From assembly GCA_963969345.1 (NCBI GenBank), contig OZ017769.1:1674001-1738000 (forward strand): 64,000 bases of DNA. Direction: 5' to 3'. The notes below the pieces were generated by a model. It ran no database searches, was not told where the DNA came from, and worked only from the letters and a program-made list of their open reading frames with translations. Origin of the DNA: Turbatrix aceti (Eukaryota; Nematoda; Chromadorea; Rhabditida; Panagrolaimidae). Numbering within the stretch: the first letter of the stretch is position 1; each line of letters starts with the position of its first letter. Both the position numbers and the translations under genes were made by a program. Below are positions 12,901-23,526 of the stretch, piece by piece.

Positions 12901-14945
12901 TTTCTGCTTCTTTGGCACTTTTTTGCAGAATTGTTTTCAAAAAAATTTTTCATCAGAATTTTTTTTTAAATTTTTTACTGAAATTTTTTTTTGAAATTCT
13001 TTATCAGAAATTAGTTTTTCAAATTCTTTATCAGAAATTTAGAAAAAAAATTCTGATAAAGAATTTTTTTTTAATTTCTGATAGAATTCAAAAAAATATT
13101 TAATAAAGAATTTAGAAAAAAAATTATAATGAAGAATTTTTTTTATTTTTTTGTTTTAAAGAAAAAAAAAGTTTTTTAAAAGTTTTCGTTATTCGAAATT
13201 ATACTATGTAATAAATTTGAATTTATTTTTATTTGAACTTTTATGCGTTTCAAAATTCTTTTTTTTTATCATTTTGTTACAAAAAACATATACAGCAGAA
13301 ATAATTTACCAGAACCCCCTGCCATCTCCCCCCCGACCCCCTACCCCGCCCCAATTCCCTCCTAATTTGCCGTGAAGTCAAATAGCCTTCTTCATTTTTT
13401 GTTATCCTTATTTGTGTTGCCCTACTAATGCTTTATCTTTTCTAATCCCCCTCAGTCCAACCTCTTGAAAAAAACAACCCCCAAGGTGTGATGCAATAAC
13501 AAGAACAAATAGCATAAGGTCTGGATTCTGGTGTCGGTTTCAGATAGAGTCCACAAGCCATCGTAACTGACTGACAACCTGCCGAGATTCATCAGCACGG
13601 CTTGCCTGTGATCAATCCAACCGAGCAAAGAATCCAGCCTCCATCCACGCACAGAAAATCTCTTCTCATCTGGTTACTACTCTACTACCTACCTACTCAC
13701 TCACCTACCGACCAACCAACCTGCCTACAAATTATTACTCCTAGAGACATAATATTAGAACCATCTACCGTAACACACACACACACACCTAACACTTTTC
13801 TTCTTCTTATTCTTCTGCACTTCACACGCATTATAAAAAAACATGCCCAACAAAAAAATCTGATCTTACCGTAACCCACCCCGTTGTCGTCCAAGCAAGC
13901 TAGCAAGCCCGATGTTCACCCGCCCTCTCTTTCAAAAAAAAAACTTTTTGGACTGCCAAAAAACAAACCCCCGAGATTTCCTATTTTTTTCACTGTGTTT
14001 GCGTTCAAAAAAATTGCAAGTCAAAATAAATTGTTAAACAACCTGCTGACAAATTTTAGACCCCCACCGGACCCTGAAGACGTCGAAGACTACCTAGACT
14101 CGATCAAAACCCGTCCACTGGACACAGAAACAAGTCTAATTCGAGGAAACCGGGAAGACAGATCCCCCGAGGCGGTTTTTGACGACTTCGACCGGGCAAT
14201 CATCGACAACTCTGCCGTCCTCGACGGCCAGGTGCCAGCGTTCGTCGAAGTCATCGAAAGTGAGCGGTCCTACGTCAACCGGAGCCCTAAGCCTGGCTTC
14301 CTGGACGAAGGCCCTGATTCTGGGAGACTCCAGTCCGCCAGCGAGGTCTTCCTCGACATCGCTGACGACGAGTTATCTCCAGTCGCGCCCCTGGCAGATG
14401 CCGAAGACTATGCCACCCCCAGAACTCCCAAGGAAAACTTGTCGGAGTCACGGCTCCCACCCCTGCCCCCCGGACCTCCACGAAATGACGTCATCGAAGT
14501 CCGGGAGCCCCCAATCGAATCTGGGAAGCTCAGAATCTCGAGTGGGGCTAGAAAGCAACTGGAGCGTCTGGGGTACATCTCGCCCCGGAGCAAGTCCACC
14601 GCACCGTTGGGTCCTAACCCAGGTGACGTCACCCCGGTAGCCGAAATGCCTCCGAGACCACCTAAATTTCCTAAAACCCCGGCAGAGACACTAAAATCTC
14701 CTCCAGAAGTCCCGGCAAGGCCAGAATTCAGCGAATCTTTGAAAGCAACTTTTGAACATTCCCCGCCGACATCTCCGGTTCCACGACTATCAAATGTGGA
14801 CCTGAATGAATCAACGGACGAGCCTTCGTTCCGCCTAGACCCTTCATCGACCCCAGAAGACCCCGGAGTCAGTGTGACAGCTGACGAGGGCGGGGCGAAG
14901 TTGAAGGTCCACGGTTACAAAGAAAGGAACGAAGCTGCTGTTTGA
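9953..14945 (+). CDS. Unrecognised Ser/Arg/Pro-rich protein with RRxTSFLD repeats
   Basis: I do not recognise this family. A phase-consistent model is 9953-10369, 11296-11672, 12105-12800 and 14060-14945, giving 791 aa. The ATG follows a TTTTTTCCAG acceptor by eight bases. Residues from about 88 form an RS-rich tract (SRRSSPAASRSRRESPASRR). Around residues 395-445 there are four near-repeats of the form SFLDxPLVRRxTSFLD. The last exon is acidic and proline-rich (PPRPPKFPKTPAETL), suggesting disordered or SH3-binding sequence. The exon at 12800 can either stop at TAG (12802) or use GTAGGT as donor into 14060, which preserves phase. The start of exon 2 is uncertain: 11296-11403 contains a hydrophobic, intron-like stretch, and the gene could instead start at ATG 11404. 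No domain, signal peptide or membrane segment is clear. Confidence 0.6.
10478..10554. repeat. Intronic hairpin, 26-bp stem
   Basis: Positions 10478-10503 and 10529-10554 are inverted copies differing at one position, which would be a G-U pair in RNA, with a 25-base loop. It lies in the first intron of the 9953-14945 gene. Size and shape resemble a microRNA precursor, but nothing else supports that. Confidence 0.6.
13021..13077. repeat. AT-rich foldback in intron
   Basis: AAATTCTTTATCAGAA (13021-13036) is followed by its inverted copy TTCTGATAAAGAATTT (about 13051-13066). Further partial copies of TTTATCAGAAATT lie at 12990-13100. It is a low-complexity local inverted repeat in the last intron of the 9953-14945 gene. 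Confidence 0.6.
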
Positions 14946-16043
14946 ATTGTTTTTCCCCGATTAACTATAAAAAACGAATTTACTTATTTTTAAGCTCAAA
15001 AAAACTGTCTTTCAATTTTTTTCTGGCCATGAAAAAAAAACACATTTTTGCATTCATTCCTGACTAAAAATAATTTTTTTGTTTAAAACATCTGCCATTT
15101 TTTCTGCCATTTAGCCAACTTCGTGACATCAATAAATAAAGAACTTACGATAACGAACGGTAAACAAAATTGTGTTCATTCTTGGGTTGAGATCGGGGTC
15201 GGAGTGACTGTGGTCCATGATGAAGTGAATAATAAAATAAAGCATTCATAATCCTGTCGTGTTCTTTGAGAAAGCGAGCGCTTCACAGTGCCCCAACGGA
15301 CGGCATTCACACTTGCCGCAGTCGCTCCAAACAAAGGTGGCAAAACTCCCCTGGTAATTAGAAATAGGGTAATTATCCCATGGGATTCCCATTGAAATTT
15401 TTTGGTACTTTTAAAAAAGTACATGTTCATGCAAAAAATATATCCAAAAAAGCACTTATTTTAAATAAAATTATTCCTCTAATTGGAAAGAAAAAAGCAC
15501 GCTTTTTTAGAAATAATGGCGTTATTGGAAAGAAAAAACGGCGTTATTTTAGGCGGGATTGCGCATTTTCAAAATTCCGTGGGAAATTATCCCGGGATAA
15601 TTCCCATGGGACTCCCCTTTTCGCCACCCTGCTCCGAACCCATGGGAACATGGCCTCTGCGAAATCGGCCTGCGCGGAGCACAAGGTTGGAACAACATTT
15701 GAATACGACTCTGACCCAATTGTTGTTGTATTGTCTCCTCCCCTTTTGTGTTCAAATTATAAGGACGGCACGCAGTGAAAGTTCTTTTTTTTAGTTAACA
15801 AAAATGAAAAATTTAGGAAAAAAAAACGAAAAAAAACGAAAAAATCAGTTAATAAAAATAAAAAAAAATTTTTCACATAAAAAATATTTTGTACCGTTTT
15901 TTATAACACCTCCAAAAAAATATAAATCTCTTTACCCTTTTCAAGTACTACATATAGCATTATAATACATCGCAATATGACAATAATTCAATAATAAAAA
16001 ATATACAAAATCTGGTAATCATCCTGCCAGCAAAATCAATCAA
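14946..16043. other. Convergent intergenic region with short palindromes
   Basis: This lies between the 3' ends of the plus-strand gene ending at 14945 and minus-strand vps-34. No gene is supported. It holds an AATAAA-type signal near 15131, palindromes such as ATTATCCCGGGATAAT (15586-15601) and CCCATGGG, and a direct repeat of GGAAAGAAAAAA followed by a GGCGTTATT-like motif at about 15484-15552. Confidence 0.5.
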
Positions 16044-19000
16044 TCACTGATAGATGTCATGGACAAAGTCACTGATCTTGCCAAACAGGGCATTGATAGA
16101 CGCCTGAACCAGTTGATCGATCAGTCTCTCGACGTCTTCGGCTTTTCCGTCGATATCCAGATGGAATCTCTCGAGCACCTTCTGCACAGCCTTGTCCTTG
16201 TCGTCTTCGATGCCAAAGATGCCGGCATCCAGCATGAGTGCAAAGAGGTTCGCAATGAGCCTCGCGTGACTCTGCAGGATGCCAAAGGCGACCCGGCAGT
16301 GCTCGGAGAACTGCTTGAAGTGCTCGCTGCCGACCTTGCCCATCGCCTCGACCATGGAATCCGTGATTTTCATCGGAGGCGGGAAGGGTTTCGGATCTCG
16401 ACCGAGAATGTATCCAAAATCGATGTGAAAGATCCTGCCATCCTCGCAGAGGAGCACGTTGTGCAGGTGGCGATCGCCGATGCCCAGGAGGTACGAAATA
16501 ACACAATAGCCCGCGCACGATCTCACAAACCTGTCCATGGCGTCCTTCTCGACGCCATAGGGCCCGTGTGGACAGGGCCGGTGCTTTTTGAGGTACATGA
16601 GGATGTGATCCGTCTTCGAAACGTTGGGAAAGAACTTTCCGCAGTCAGCCACCGGCACAGCTTTCACGTATTCGATGAATCCGCAGGCCGGGCCGACAGC
16701 CAGGATTTGATAGGGCGTCAGGAACAAATTCAAGCACTCTCTCCTCAAAATGCTGTCCATGATGTGGATCATCTGCATGATGAGTTGATCCTGGCGAAGG
16801 TCGTCGCCGACTTTGAAGATAAAAGAATACTGCCCGCCCTGGTGGACCCTGAATGACAGGCTGATGGGCATCTGGGAGGATTTGAAGACGTGTCCGGATT
16901 CCGGGATGACTTCTGACAGCCGGATGGTCGGGTCCAGGGGCAGAGGGAGCCCGTTCTGCCACTTGAGAGTCGTCGACTTGGCCAGCAATTCTCGCAGCTT
17001 TTTACGCTTATCCTCGATGTTACCGCTGATCGTCTTCACGGTATTCGAAATCGAGATAAGCTCATCCACAAACTCATTTTGTTGCTTGATGATCGTCGAA
17101 AACTTGTTGTTCTCAAGTCGGGCTTCGAGTTCGTGGAGGACAGCAGCGAAAACTTCCTGGTTCTTGTTCGGGGTCAAATCTGGAGACGCTGGCTTGTCTG
17201 AAAAACAAATAAAACCATCAAAAACATTTTTCACAAGTGAAAACAAACAAAAAACAAACCTCCACTGCCACCCCGCATGTAGTCCGGGACTTCCACCCTC
17301 AAATACCAGTACAAAAAGTTTGCAATAGTCGGATACTCGATGGCACAACCAATGAGAAAGTTGGCCAGATCACTTTTCGCGACGAGAGTCGGGTCTTCGG
17401 TCTGAGGCTCGTAGCGCAGAGCCTGGACGAGTTGAAGAAGGTATAGTCGAATCGTGTCTTCAGAAGATTTGAACTGCCTCAGTTTCGTCACCGCGTATTC
17501 CCTGACAGATTTCATATTTTTCTGTCTGAAGTCAGGTCCAAGTAGTTCGAGAACGTCGCAGATGTCGATTTCTGACCACTGCTTGATGACAACTTCGGCT
17601 TCTTCTGCCTGTTCTTCAATGTCCCAATTCACGGATCGAATGAATTTCGTCAGGGCGTTCGGCTTCTGTCGCAGGTAGTATCGAAAGCGGAATACAAGAT
17701 CTCGTTGCGCTTCGAAGTAGCTTGGAGTCTGAAAAACAAAAAAAAAGATATTTCAATAATACAAAAATAAAACTTATAAAAAAATTTTGAAAACCCAAAA
17801 AAAAGTGAATGAAATCAAAAATCGCGAATTTTTCGTTTCAAGAGTACTGTAAAAATGAAAACGAAAAAGTAATGCTTGGCGATTGGTTATACCGTAATTT
17901 AGGTAAAAGAAATAAAAAAAAGTTTGAAGCGACAAAAAAAATAGTTTTGTTGCAATTTACCGTATTTTGATGCATTTACGATCGTTTTTATGTTACGTTA
18001 TGAATGCATCGTTACTTTTTACTTCCATTACGGTACAACCAATGCCCCACCACTACTTTCCAAAAAAAAACATTTTTTACCGTTTTAGGCCCAAAAATTG
18101 TTTTCTTCTATTTTTTCATAAAACACGCCCAAAAAACCCACCTTGATAATCCTATCCAACTCTTCCTTGACTTTCTTGTTGGGTATCCTCAGTGTGTCAG
18201 CCTGCAGGACTCTCATATTTCTCGTCATCATCTGATGCATGACTTCATGGACGTTTTCAAGCCCCAGCTCCGGATCAAACGGTGACGGAGTTGGATTGAC
18301 AACCGATGGAATTTCTGATTCTTCGGCAAAATTGTAGACAATATTGTACGACTTTCCCTTGACATCCCTGACATCGAGTGCCTTGAGGTAGTTGACCGAG
18401 ACGTGGAGGTATGATTTCTTCTTTCTCGCCTTTTCCATCTGCCTGGCGATGGTTGATTGGGTTTTCAGATCGAGAAATGACTCCAGGATCAGTCCATCTT
18501 TGAGAAGTCTGTTCTGGAGGGCTAATTCGTTCACGGAGGGGGTAAAATCCGGTCCAGAGGAGTTATCCCCCTTGAAGGGCGACTTCGGAAGACTCGAAAT
18601 CCCATTGACCGCGGCCGGGGGCCAAATGGGCAGTTCTCTGGCCTCCGATCTGAAGACACCGTGCTCGTCGAAGAGGGTGTCCTTCGCCTGGCCAAGGAGC
18701 ACCTCACCTGCATCCCTATCTGGTCGCCAGAAGGAAATGACAATGTACGAATCCAGGTTGAGTTCGCTGTACATGACCGGGAGGGCGAGGGTGTCGTTCC
18801 AGTTCTGGAGAATATCATTTTTCTGCGTTGTACTTCGTTCCTTCGACGCGTGATAGGCAGTTTCGACTTCAAGGCCCACGCGACGACCGTTGCAGTAGAC
18901 AGCGACGCGGGCACAGAGATCGACGGGTTTCTCTGTCTCGCGGTACCCGTAGAGAGCGCGATCGACAGCCTGGCCCTCGAGGACGGAGTCCAGCCGAATG

Positions 19001-19059
19001 AGCACCGGCTTCCGAAGTTCGCCGGAAGGCACGTAGCGGTACTCGTCCTGGGGCTGCAT
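16044..19059 (-). CDS. vps-34: Class III phosphatidylinositol 3-kinase, VPS34
   Basis: VPS34 phosphorylates phosphatidylinositol to PI3P on endosomes and autophagosomes, working with VPS15 and Beclin. Three exons (19059-18142, 17728-17260, 17197-16044) join in phase and give 846 aa, close to the animal length of about 890. The first 300 residues match the C2 domain region. The helical/accessory domain begins near YFEAQRDLVFRFRYYLRQKPNALTKFIRSVNWD. The kinase domain has VGDDLRQDQLIMQ, the catalytic loop GIGDRHLHNVLL and the activation segment HIDFGYILGRDPKPFPPPMK. The C-terminal amphipathic helix region follows. The ATG is preceded by a TTTTTTGCAG acceptor, consistent with trans-splicing. It is the last gene of a minus-strand cluster that includes csn-2. 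Confidence 0.95.
17855..18000. repeat. Dispersed intronic repeat, copy 1
   Basis: This intronic stretch of vps-34 shares an ordered series of motifs with 20140-20400: AAAACGAAAA, GGTTATACCGTAATTTAGGTAA, a TTTGTTGCAA/TTTGTCGCAA block and ACCGT. The two copies are diverged but collinear. Confidence 0.55.
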
Positions 19060-19363
19060 TGGGGAGGGTTAAACCTGCAAAAAAGACAAAAGACGTCAAG
19101 AACCGTAAATTTTGACATAAAAACATTCAAAAACACAAAATATCGCAAAATGGTACATTGAACCCATTTTTTGTCGTCGGGTTACCTTACAGCTTCGCAT
19201 TTTATTTCAAAAATATCGTAACAAGCATGTCCAAAATTTAAAAAGAAGTCAAGTTTTCGTGTCAAGACACCACAAAAAAGTTTCGTGTCAAGATACCACA
19301 AAAATTTTTTCGCGCACAATAATGCTGATGAGATCCCACAACCGTACCCGGTCCAATCCCGCA

Positions 19364-20625
19364 TCAAAGATGCTGCTGGCGAAACTTCTTGCCGAATCGC
19401 TTGGTCTTGACCGTCCTCTTACGCATTCCACCAGCGTGAGGACTGAAGTCAGCATCGATGGTTCCGGTGCGTCGACGACCGATGAAAGCCGGCGATAGCG
19501 ATCCACTCGTCAGACGCGGACGACTCAGACGACGCGAAGAAGAGTACATCGACACATTCGAGTCCTCGTCGTCGATCTGTGAATCGACGTCGTAGGTCGC
19601 GTCGTCGTCGTCGGCAGCGGTGCCTTCCGACATGTTATCACCGATGACGCTCTCGACGCCGTCACCCTCTTCGTAGTCTTCGTCGGAAGTCGCGTCATTC
19701 GTCATTTCGACTTCGCCGTCGTCGAGCATGCCCATGTCAAAGTCAGAGCGGCTCTGATCGTGCGAGAGGAGGCGATCCTTCTTCGCCTGCCACTTGGCGT
19801 GGTACGGGCCACCCGGCTGGTAGAGGTCAGAATCGACGTTTGCACGAGAGGCAATTCTCTCCGCTGGCTTGATCGGGGGCTCGTCGCGGCGGTTAAGGAC
19901 ACGCTCAAAGTCGATCGAATCGTAAGAACGGGTGGAGAGCGCGTTCATCATCTTGTTCAGCCGCGTGAATCGTCGCTTGGCGACAATTGCTGACGTCTCG
20001 GCTTGGTAGGCTTCGCGGAGGCATTTCTGCTTGTTGGCCTAAAAAAGTTTTGAAAAAATGTAGCCCGAAGTCTAATAACCCAAAAAAGTTTTAATTTTGA
20101 TCAAAATGCTGAAAAACCTACAAAATACGTTTTAGGATAAAAACGAAAACGTAACGTTTGGTCGTGGGTTATACCGTAATTTAGGTAACAAAAGTAATGA
20201 AAAAGTTCGGAACTACAAATAATAATGTTTTGTCGCAAATGTACCGTGTTTCAAAGTCAAAAAACAATATCTTTTGACTACGATGAAAAATAATGTTACT
20301 CTACTTTACAACTACGATAGTTTTTTACTTTATGCGTGCACCCCTGCAGTAACGTTACTTTTTCATTACTTTTTTACCCGAATTACGGTAAAATGGCGAC
20401 CAAAGCATTACTTTTTGCAAATAAATTTTTTATCACAATTTTTAGGCCCCCTTTCCCCAAAAAAGTCACCTCATTGTGTTCCATTGTTGACATGAAATCC
20501 GAGAAAATTTTCTGGAGTTCCGGGTTGAAAATTTTGTATTTGTCATTTTCGGCCTTGTTGGCAGCATTTGACGACGAAACCGCAAATCCGGTTCCATCGT
20601 CGTTACCCATCAATTCGTTAGACAT
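19364..20625 (-). CDS. Unrecognised 276-aa acidic protein
   Basis: Two exons (20625-20470 and 20038-19364) join in phase 0 (MEHNE|ANKQK). The ATG lies about 24 bases after a GATTTTTTACAG acceptor, which fits trans-splicing. The N-terminal half is charged and helical (KIFNPELQKIFSDFM...ANKQKCLREAYQAETSAIVAKRRFTRLNKMMNAL). The middle is strongly acidic (SDEDYEEGDG, ADDDDATYDVDSQIDDED). The C-terminus is basic (MRKRTVKTKRFGKKFRQQ). No domain is recognised. It sits between csn-2 (203 bp upstream) and vps-34 (about 300 bp downstream) on the same strand, so it is probably an operon member. Coding bias and splice signals support a real gene. Confidence 0.75.
20140..20400. repeat. Dispersed intronic repeat, copy 2
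   Basis: This stretch, in the intron of the 276-aa gene, is collinear with the repeat in the vps-34 intron at 17855-18000. Shared blocks include TTATACCGTAATTTAGGTAA and a trailing series of GTTAC motifs. Confidence 0.55.
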
Positions 20626-20828
20626 TTTTGGGCACACCAGCCCCGCCCCAAAAACCCTGTAAAAAATCATTTTCATGCCATTTTTGGGCTCAAAATTCAA
20701 GTGAAACCCCAAGATATAAAATCAGGGTCAAATCTCAACCCTTAACCTTCCAAATCCACTAAAAACCTTCAAAAATTTAAAATACACGTTCCACCACGCT
20801 CGCGAGCACGTCAAAACCAGCACAGGTA

Positions 20829-22643
20829 TCAAAGTACGGGTATCGAGCTTTTCATCGTCTCGAGGGACGCAATAAGCGAGTCGAGGAGAGCTTCCCGGGT
20901 CATATCGTCCGGTTTGGGAGCCCGTTTCGAATAGAGCATGCCGGCGGTCTGGTCGATGTGGTAGAGCGACTGGGGCTCATCCAAAATGATCTGGGTCAGG
21001 AGACGGGTCACCTCGATGACCGACACCTGGAGCAGACGCGCCGCATGCCCGAGGGAGACCGATGTGTACGGCTTGATGACCTGTCTGAGAACCGTCCGAC
21101 GGATGTTGGTGAGCAACTCCGAGATGTACTCATTGATGAAGTCGTCCGACTTGATCTGATCCTCGTGGGCGACAATGATGCGACTGAACTCGGCGAGGTC
21201 GTCCTGCTGGTAGGCCTGGACGAGTTTATCCATGACCGCAATTCCCGGCTCGTTGCGGAACGCCTTGGTCTCCTGGGATTCGAAAGGATTGATTTTCGAG
21301 TTTTGAAGCATCGCGGCGAGAACCAGGTATTTGAGGCACTGGATTCGTCGGGAAGAGCCGCTTTCGTCGTAGCTCTTGAACGCCTCGAGAAATGCCTTGT
21401 GCGCGTCCGCGTAGGCTCCGTTGCGGAGGTACATCTTCCCGCCGCACTCCTTGATCGTGCCCATGATCAGCGGGTGCGGGATGGCGGATTTGACGTTCAG
21501 GGCGTGGTCGTAGAGCCTGTGCAGCATCCGGTTGTTTTTCTCCTCGGTGTACTTCTGGATTTCGAGGGCGTAGACTTCCAGGAGCTGGGTACCCTTTCGG
21601 TCGTCTTCTTCGCCGGTTTCGGTCTAAAAAACCCCAACAATTGTCATTTTAATTGTAAAAACCTCGAGAAATAGTCATTTCGGTTTCTAAAACCCCAAAA
21701 AATGTCATTTTAGTCAAAAAGCCCCAAAAACTGTAATTTTGGTCCAAAAAATGAAAAAAAACGCTATTTTCATCTAAAAAACCGAAAAATCCATCGAAAC
21801 CCAAAAAATCGTCATTTCAGTATTAAAAACTCAAAAACAATAATCATTTTCAACTAAAAACACAAAAAATAGCCCCAAACTTCGTTTCGGCCTTTTTAAA
21901 GTTTAAAAACCGTCAAAATATCCCAAAATCTCCCCAAAACCAACCTTGCAGGAAGACTTGAGCTCCGCGAGCACGCGATCAAACTTGATCCAGTCCTTTT
22001 GGGCCAGGTAGAGGTGGGCAAGCTTGGCGTTGGTCTTGAACCACAGCCGATCGTTGTGGCTTTCCCGGAGGCAATCGAGCGTGATTTCGTACAACGCCAT
22101 GAGCAAATCCGGCTGCTGGGACGACGAAACATAGTCCAGGATCGAGTTGATCGATTTCTCAGCGTAGTTCTTGGTGATATACTTGACGTATGTCAGGAGA
22201 CGTCGATAGTACTGAACTGTCTTTTCTGTGTCGCCCTGAACGTCAAAAACAGTCAAAATTCCGAAAAATGATCGTAAAAAGCATAAAAAACTACAAAAAT
22301 CATCGTAACCCCATTTTTCTTATTCTTTCACTCATACACCACCAAACAATCCCGAAAACCCACCATTCGATGCGAAACCTTGACCATCTGCTTGAGAGCC
22401 TTGAATCCCCAGTCACCCTTGGTCTCTTCTCGATCCAGCAGGCTTTGAAAAGTCTCCAGAGCCCCCGCAAAGTCATTTTCCGCCTTCAAACCCTTCGCGA
22501 GGTAATACTGATTCTCCAGATCCGCGTTCGGCTCCGATCCAGAGTCATCTGAGTACTCCTGAAACCAAATAACCGATTCATATATCGAAATGTCATAAAA
22601 AACGAACCAGATCGTAGTCTCCGTCCATGGAATCGTCATCCAT
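20829..22643 (-). CDS. csn-2: COP9 signalosome subunit 2
   Basis: CSN2 is a PCI-domain scaffold subunit of the COP9 signalosome, which removes NEDD8 from cullins. Four exons (22643-22608, 22558-22364, 22235-21945, 21623-20829) all join in phase 0 and encode 438 aa, close to the animal length of 443. Conserved blocks are EYSDDSGSEPNADLENQYY, GDWGFKALKQMVKV, YAEKSINSILDYVSSS, NDRLWFKTNAKLAHLYL, GTQLLEVYALEIQKYTEEKNN, and IPHPLIMGTIKECGGKMYLR. The C-terminal PCI/winged-helix part (LLTNIRRTVLRQVIKPYTSVSLGHAARLL) is complete. The first exon is only 12 codons. A GTTTTACGTCCAG acceptor lies about 25 bases before the ATG. It is likely co-transcribed with its minus-strand neighbours. Confidence 0.96.
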
Positions 22644-22933
22644 CGTTAAAGCTCGTAGTTACCGAACTGGACGTAAAACAAAAAAATCGGCGGCAAAAGA
22701 AGAACACAGAAGACGAGCAAAGTAACGTGAACTTGTGTGATAGAAAAAAAAGCGTGATTGACCAAAACATTGCAAGTCAGGGTTCTCGAAACGAAAATAA
22801 AAAGTCGTTACGCGAACCAAAGTGCGTGCGCGCAGAACAACTGCTTGATAACTCAATGGATAACGATACATTTGTAATATTAATTTTTGTATCCTTCCAA
22901 CCGTAGTGTTTTTACGTTCACTTTTATTACTGT

Positions 22934-23526
22934 TTATTTTTGCACATAGCTAGAATGAACACTTGCACTCATATCCTCACGACCGGTAACGCTGTTATCC
23001 GGTTGACTGTCGGTAGCTTTTGAACTAATCCTGGACCTCAAAATGGATCGATGCGTGGAAGCTTGCGGCGTGTTGGCGCTTCGTTGCTGTTTCAGACTGA
23101 CCTGTGCGGGATCGCGGAACGAGGGAATCACGATGCGACGAGAGTCGCCGGACGGTAATGGTGCCGCAGGTGATCGCGCACTTTTTCTTAACATTCTTTT
23201 CTTTCGAACATCATACTGGGATTTGCCTATTGTCTCGAATGTCTTTCGATGGGCTATCCCATATGCTCTAAAATTCATCCGTCTTTCCTGCATGTCGACT
23301 GCGGGTTTACCGATTATTTCCCTAAAAATATCCATTAGAATAATATTGTGCCAAAAAAGTTTCACCTAATTGGTATACGGTTCTCATTCATACCCATTTG
23401 GTCAAATTCAGTCATGAGCTCGATGTAGTGCATTTTTGGTTGTTGGTCGTAATCCCACTGTGGTACCAAAGGGACTGCGATCGATTCAGGTGGTCGTAAA
23501 TTTATCCGGCACGCGCATATGCCCAT
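22934..23526 (-). CDS. Unrecognised 182-aa basic protein
   Basis: Two exons (23526-23366 and 23321-22934) are separated by a very short 44-bp intron, GTGAAA...TTTTTAG, and join in phase (ATTAG|G). The protein starts MGICACRINLRPPES, continues with a conserved-looking WDYDQQPKMHYIELMTEFDQMGMNENRIPIREIIGKPAVDMQERRMNFRAYGIAHRKTFETIG, and ends in a basic Ser-rich tail. The MG-C-C start could be myristoylated or palmitoylated, but this is only inference. No family is recognised. It would be the first gene of the minus-strand cluster, 290 bp upstream of csn-2. Confidence 0.65.

Noticed and set aside
16059..16856. Plus-strand 265-codon open frame
   Set aside because: It is the antisense shadow of the vps-34 kinase domain, which has unambiguous motifs.
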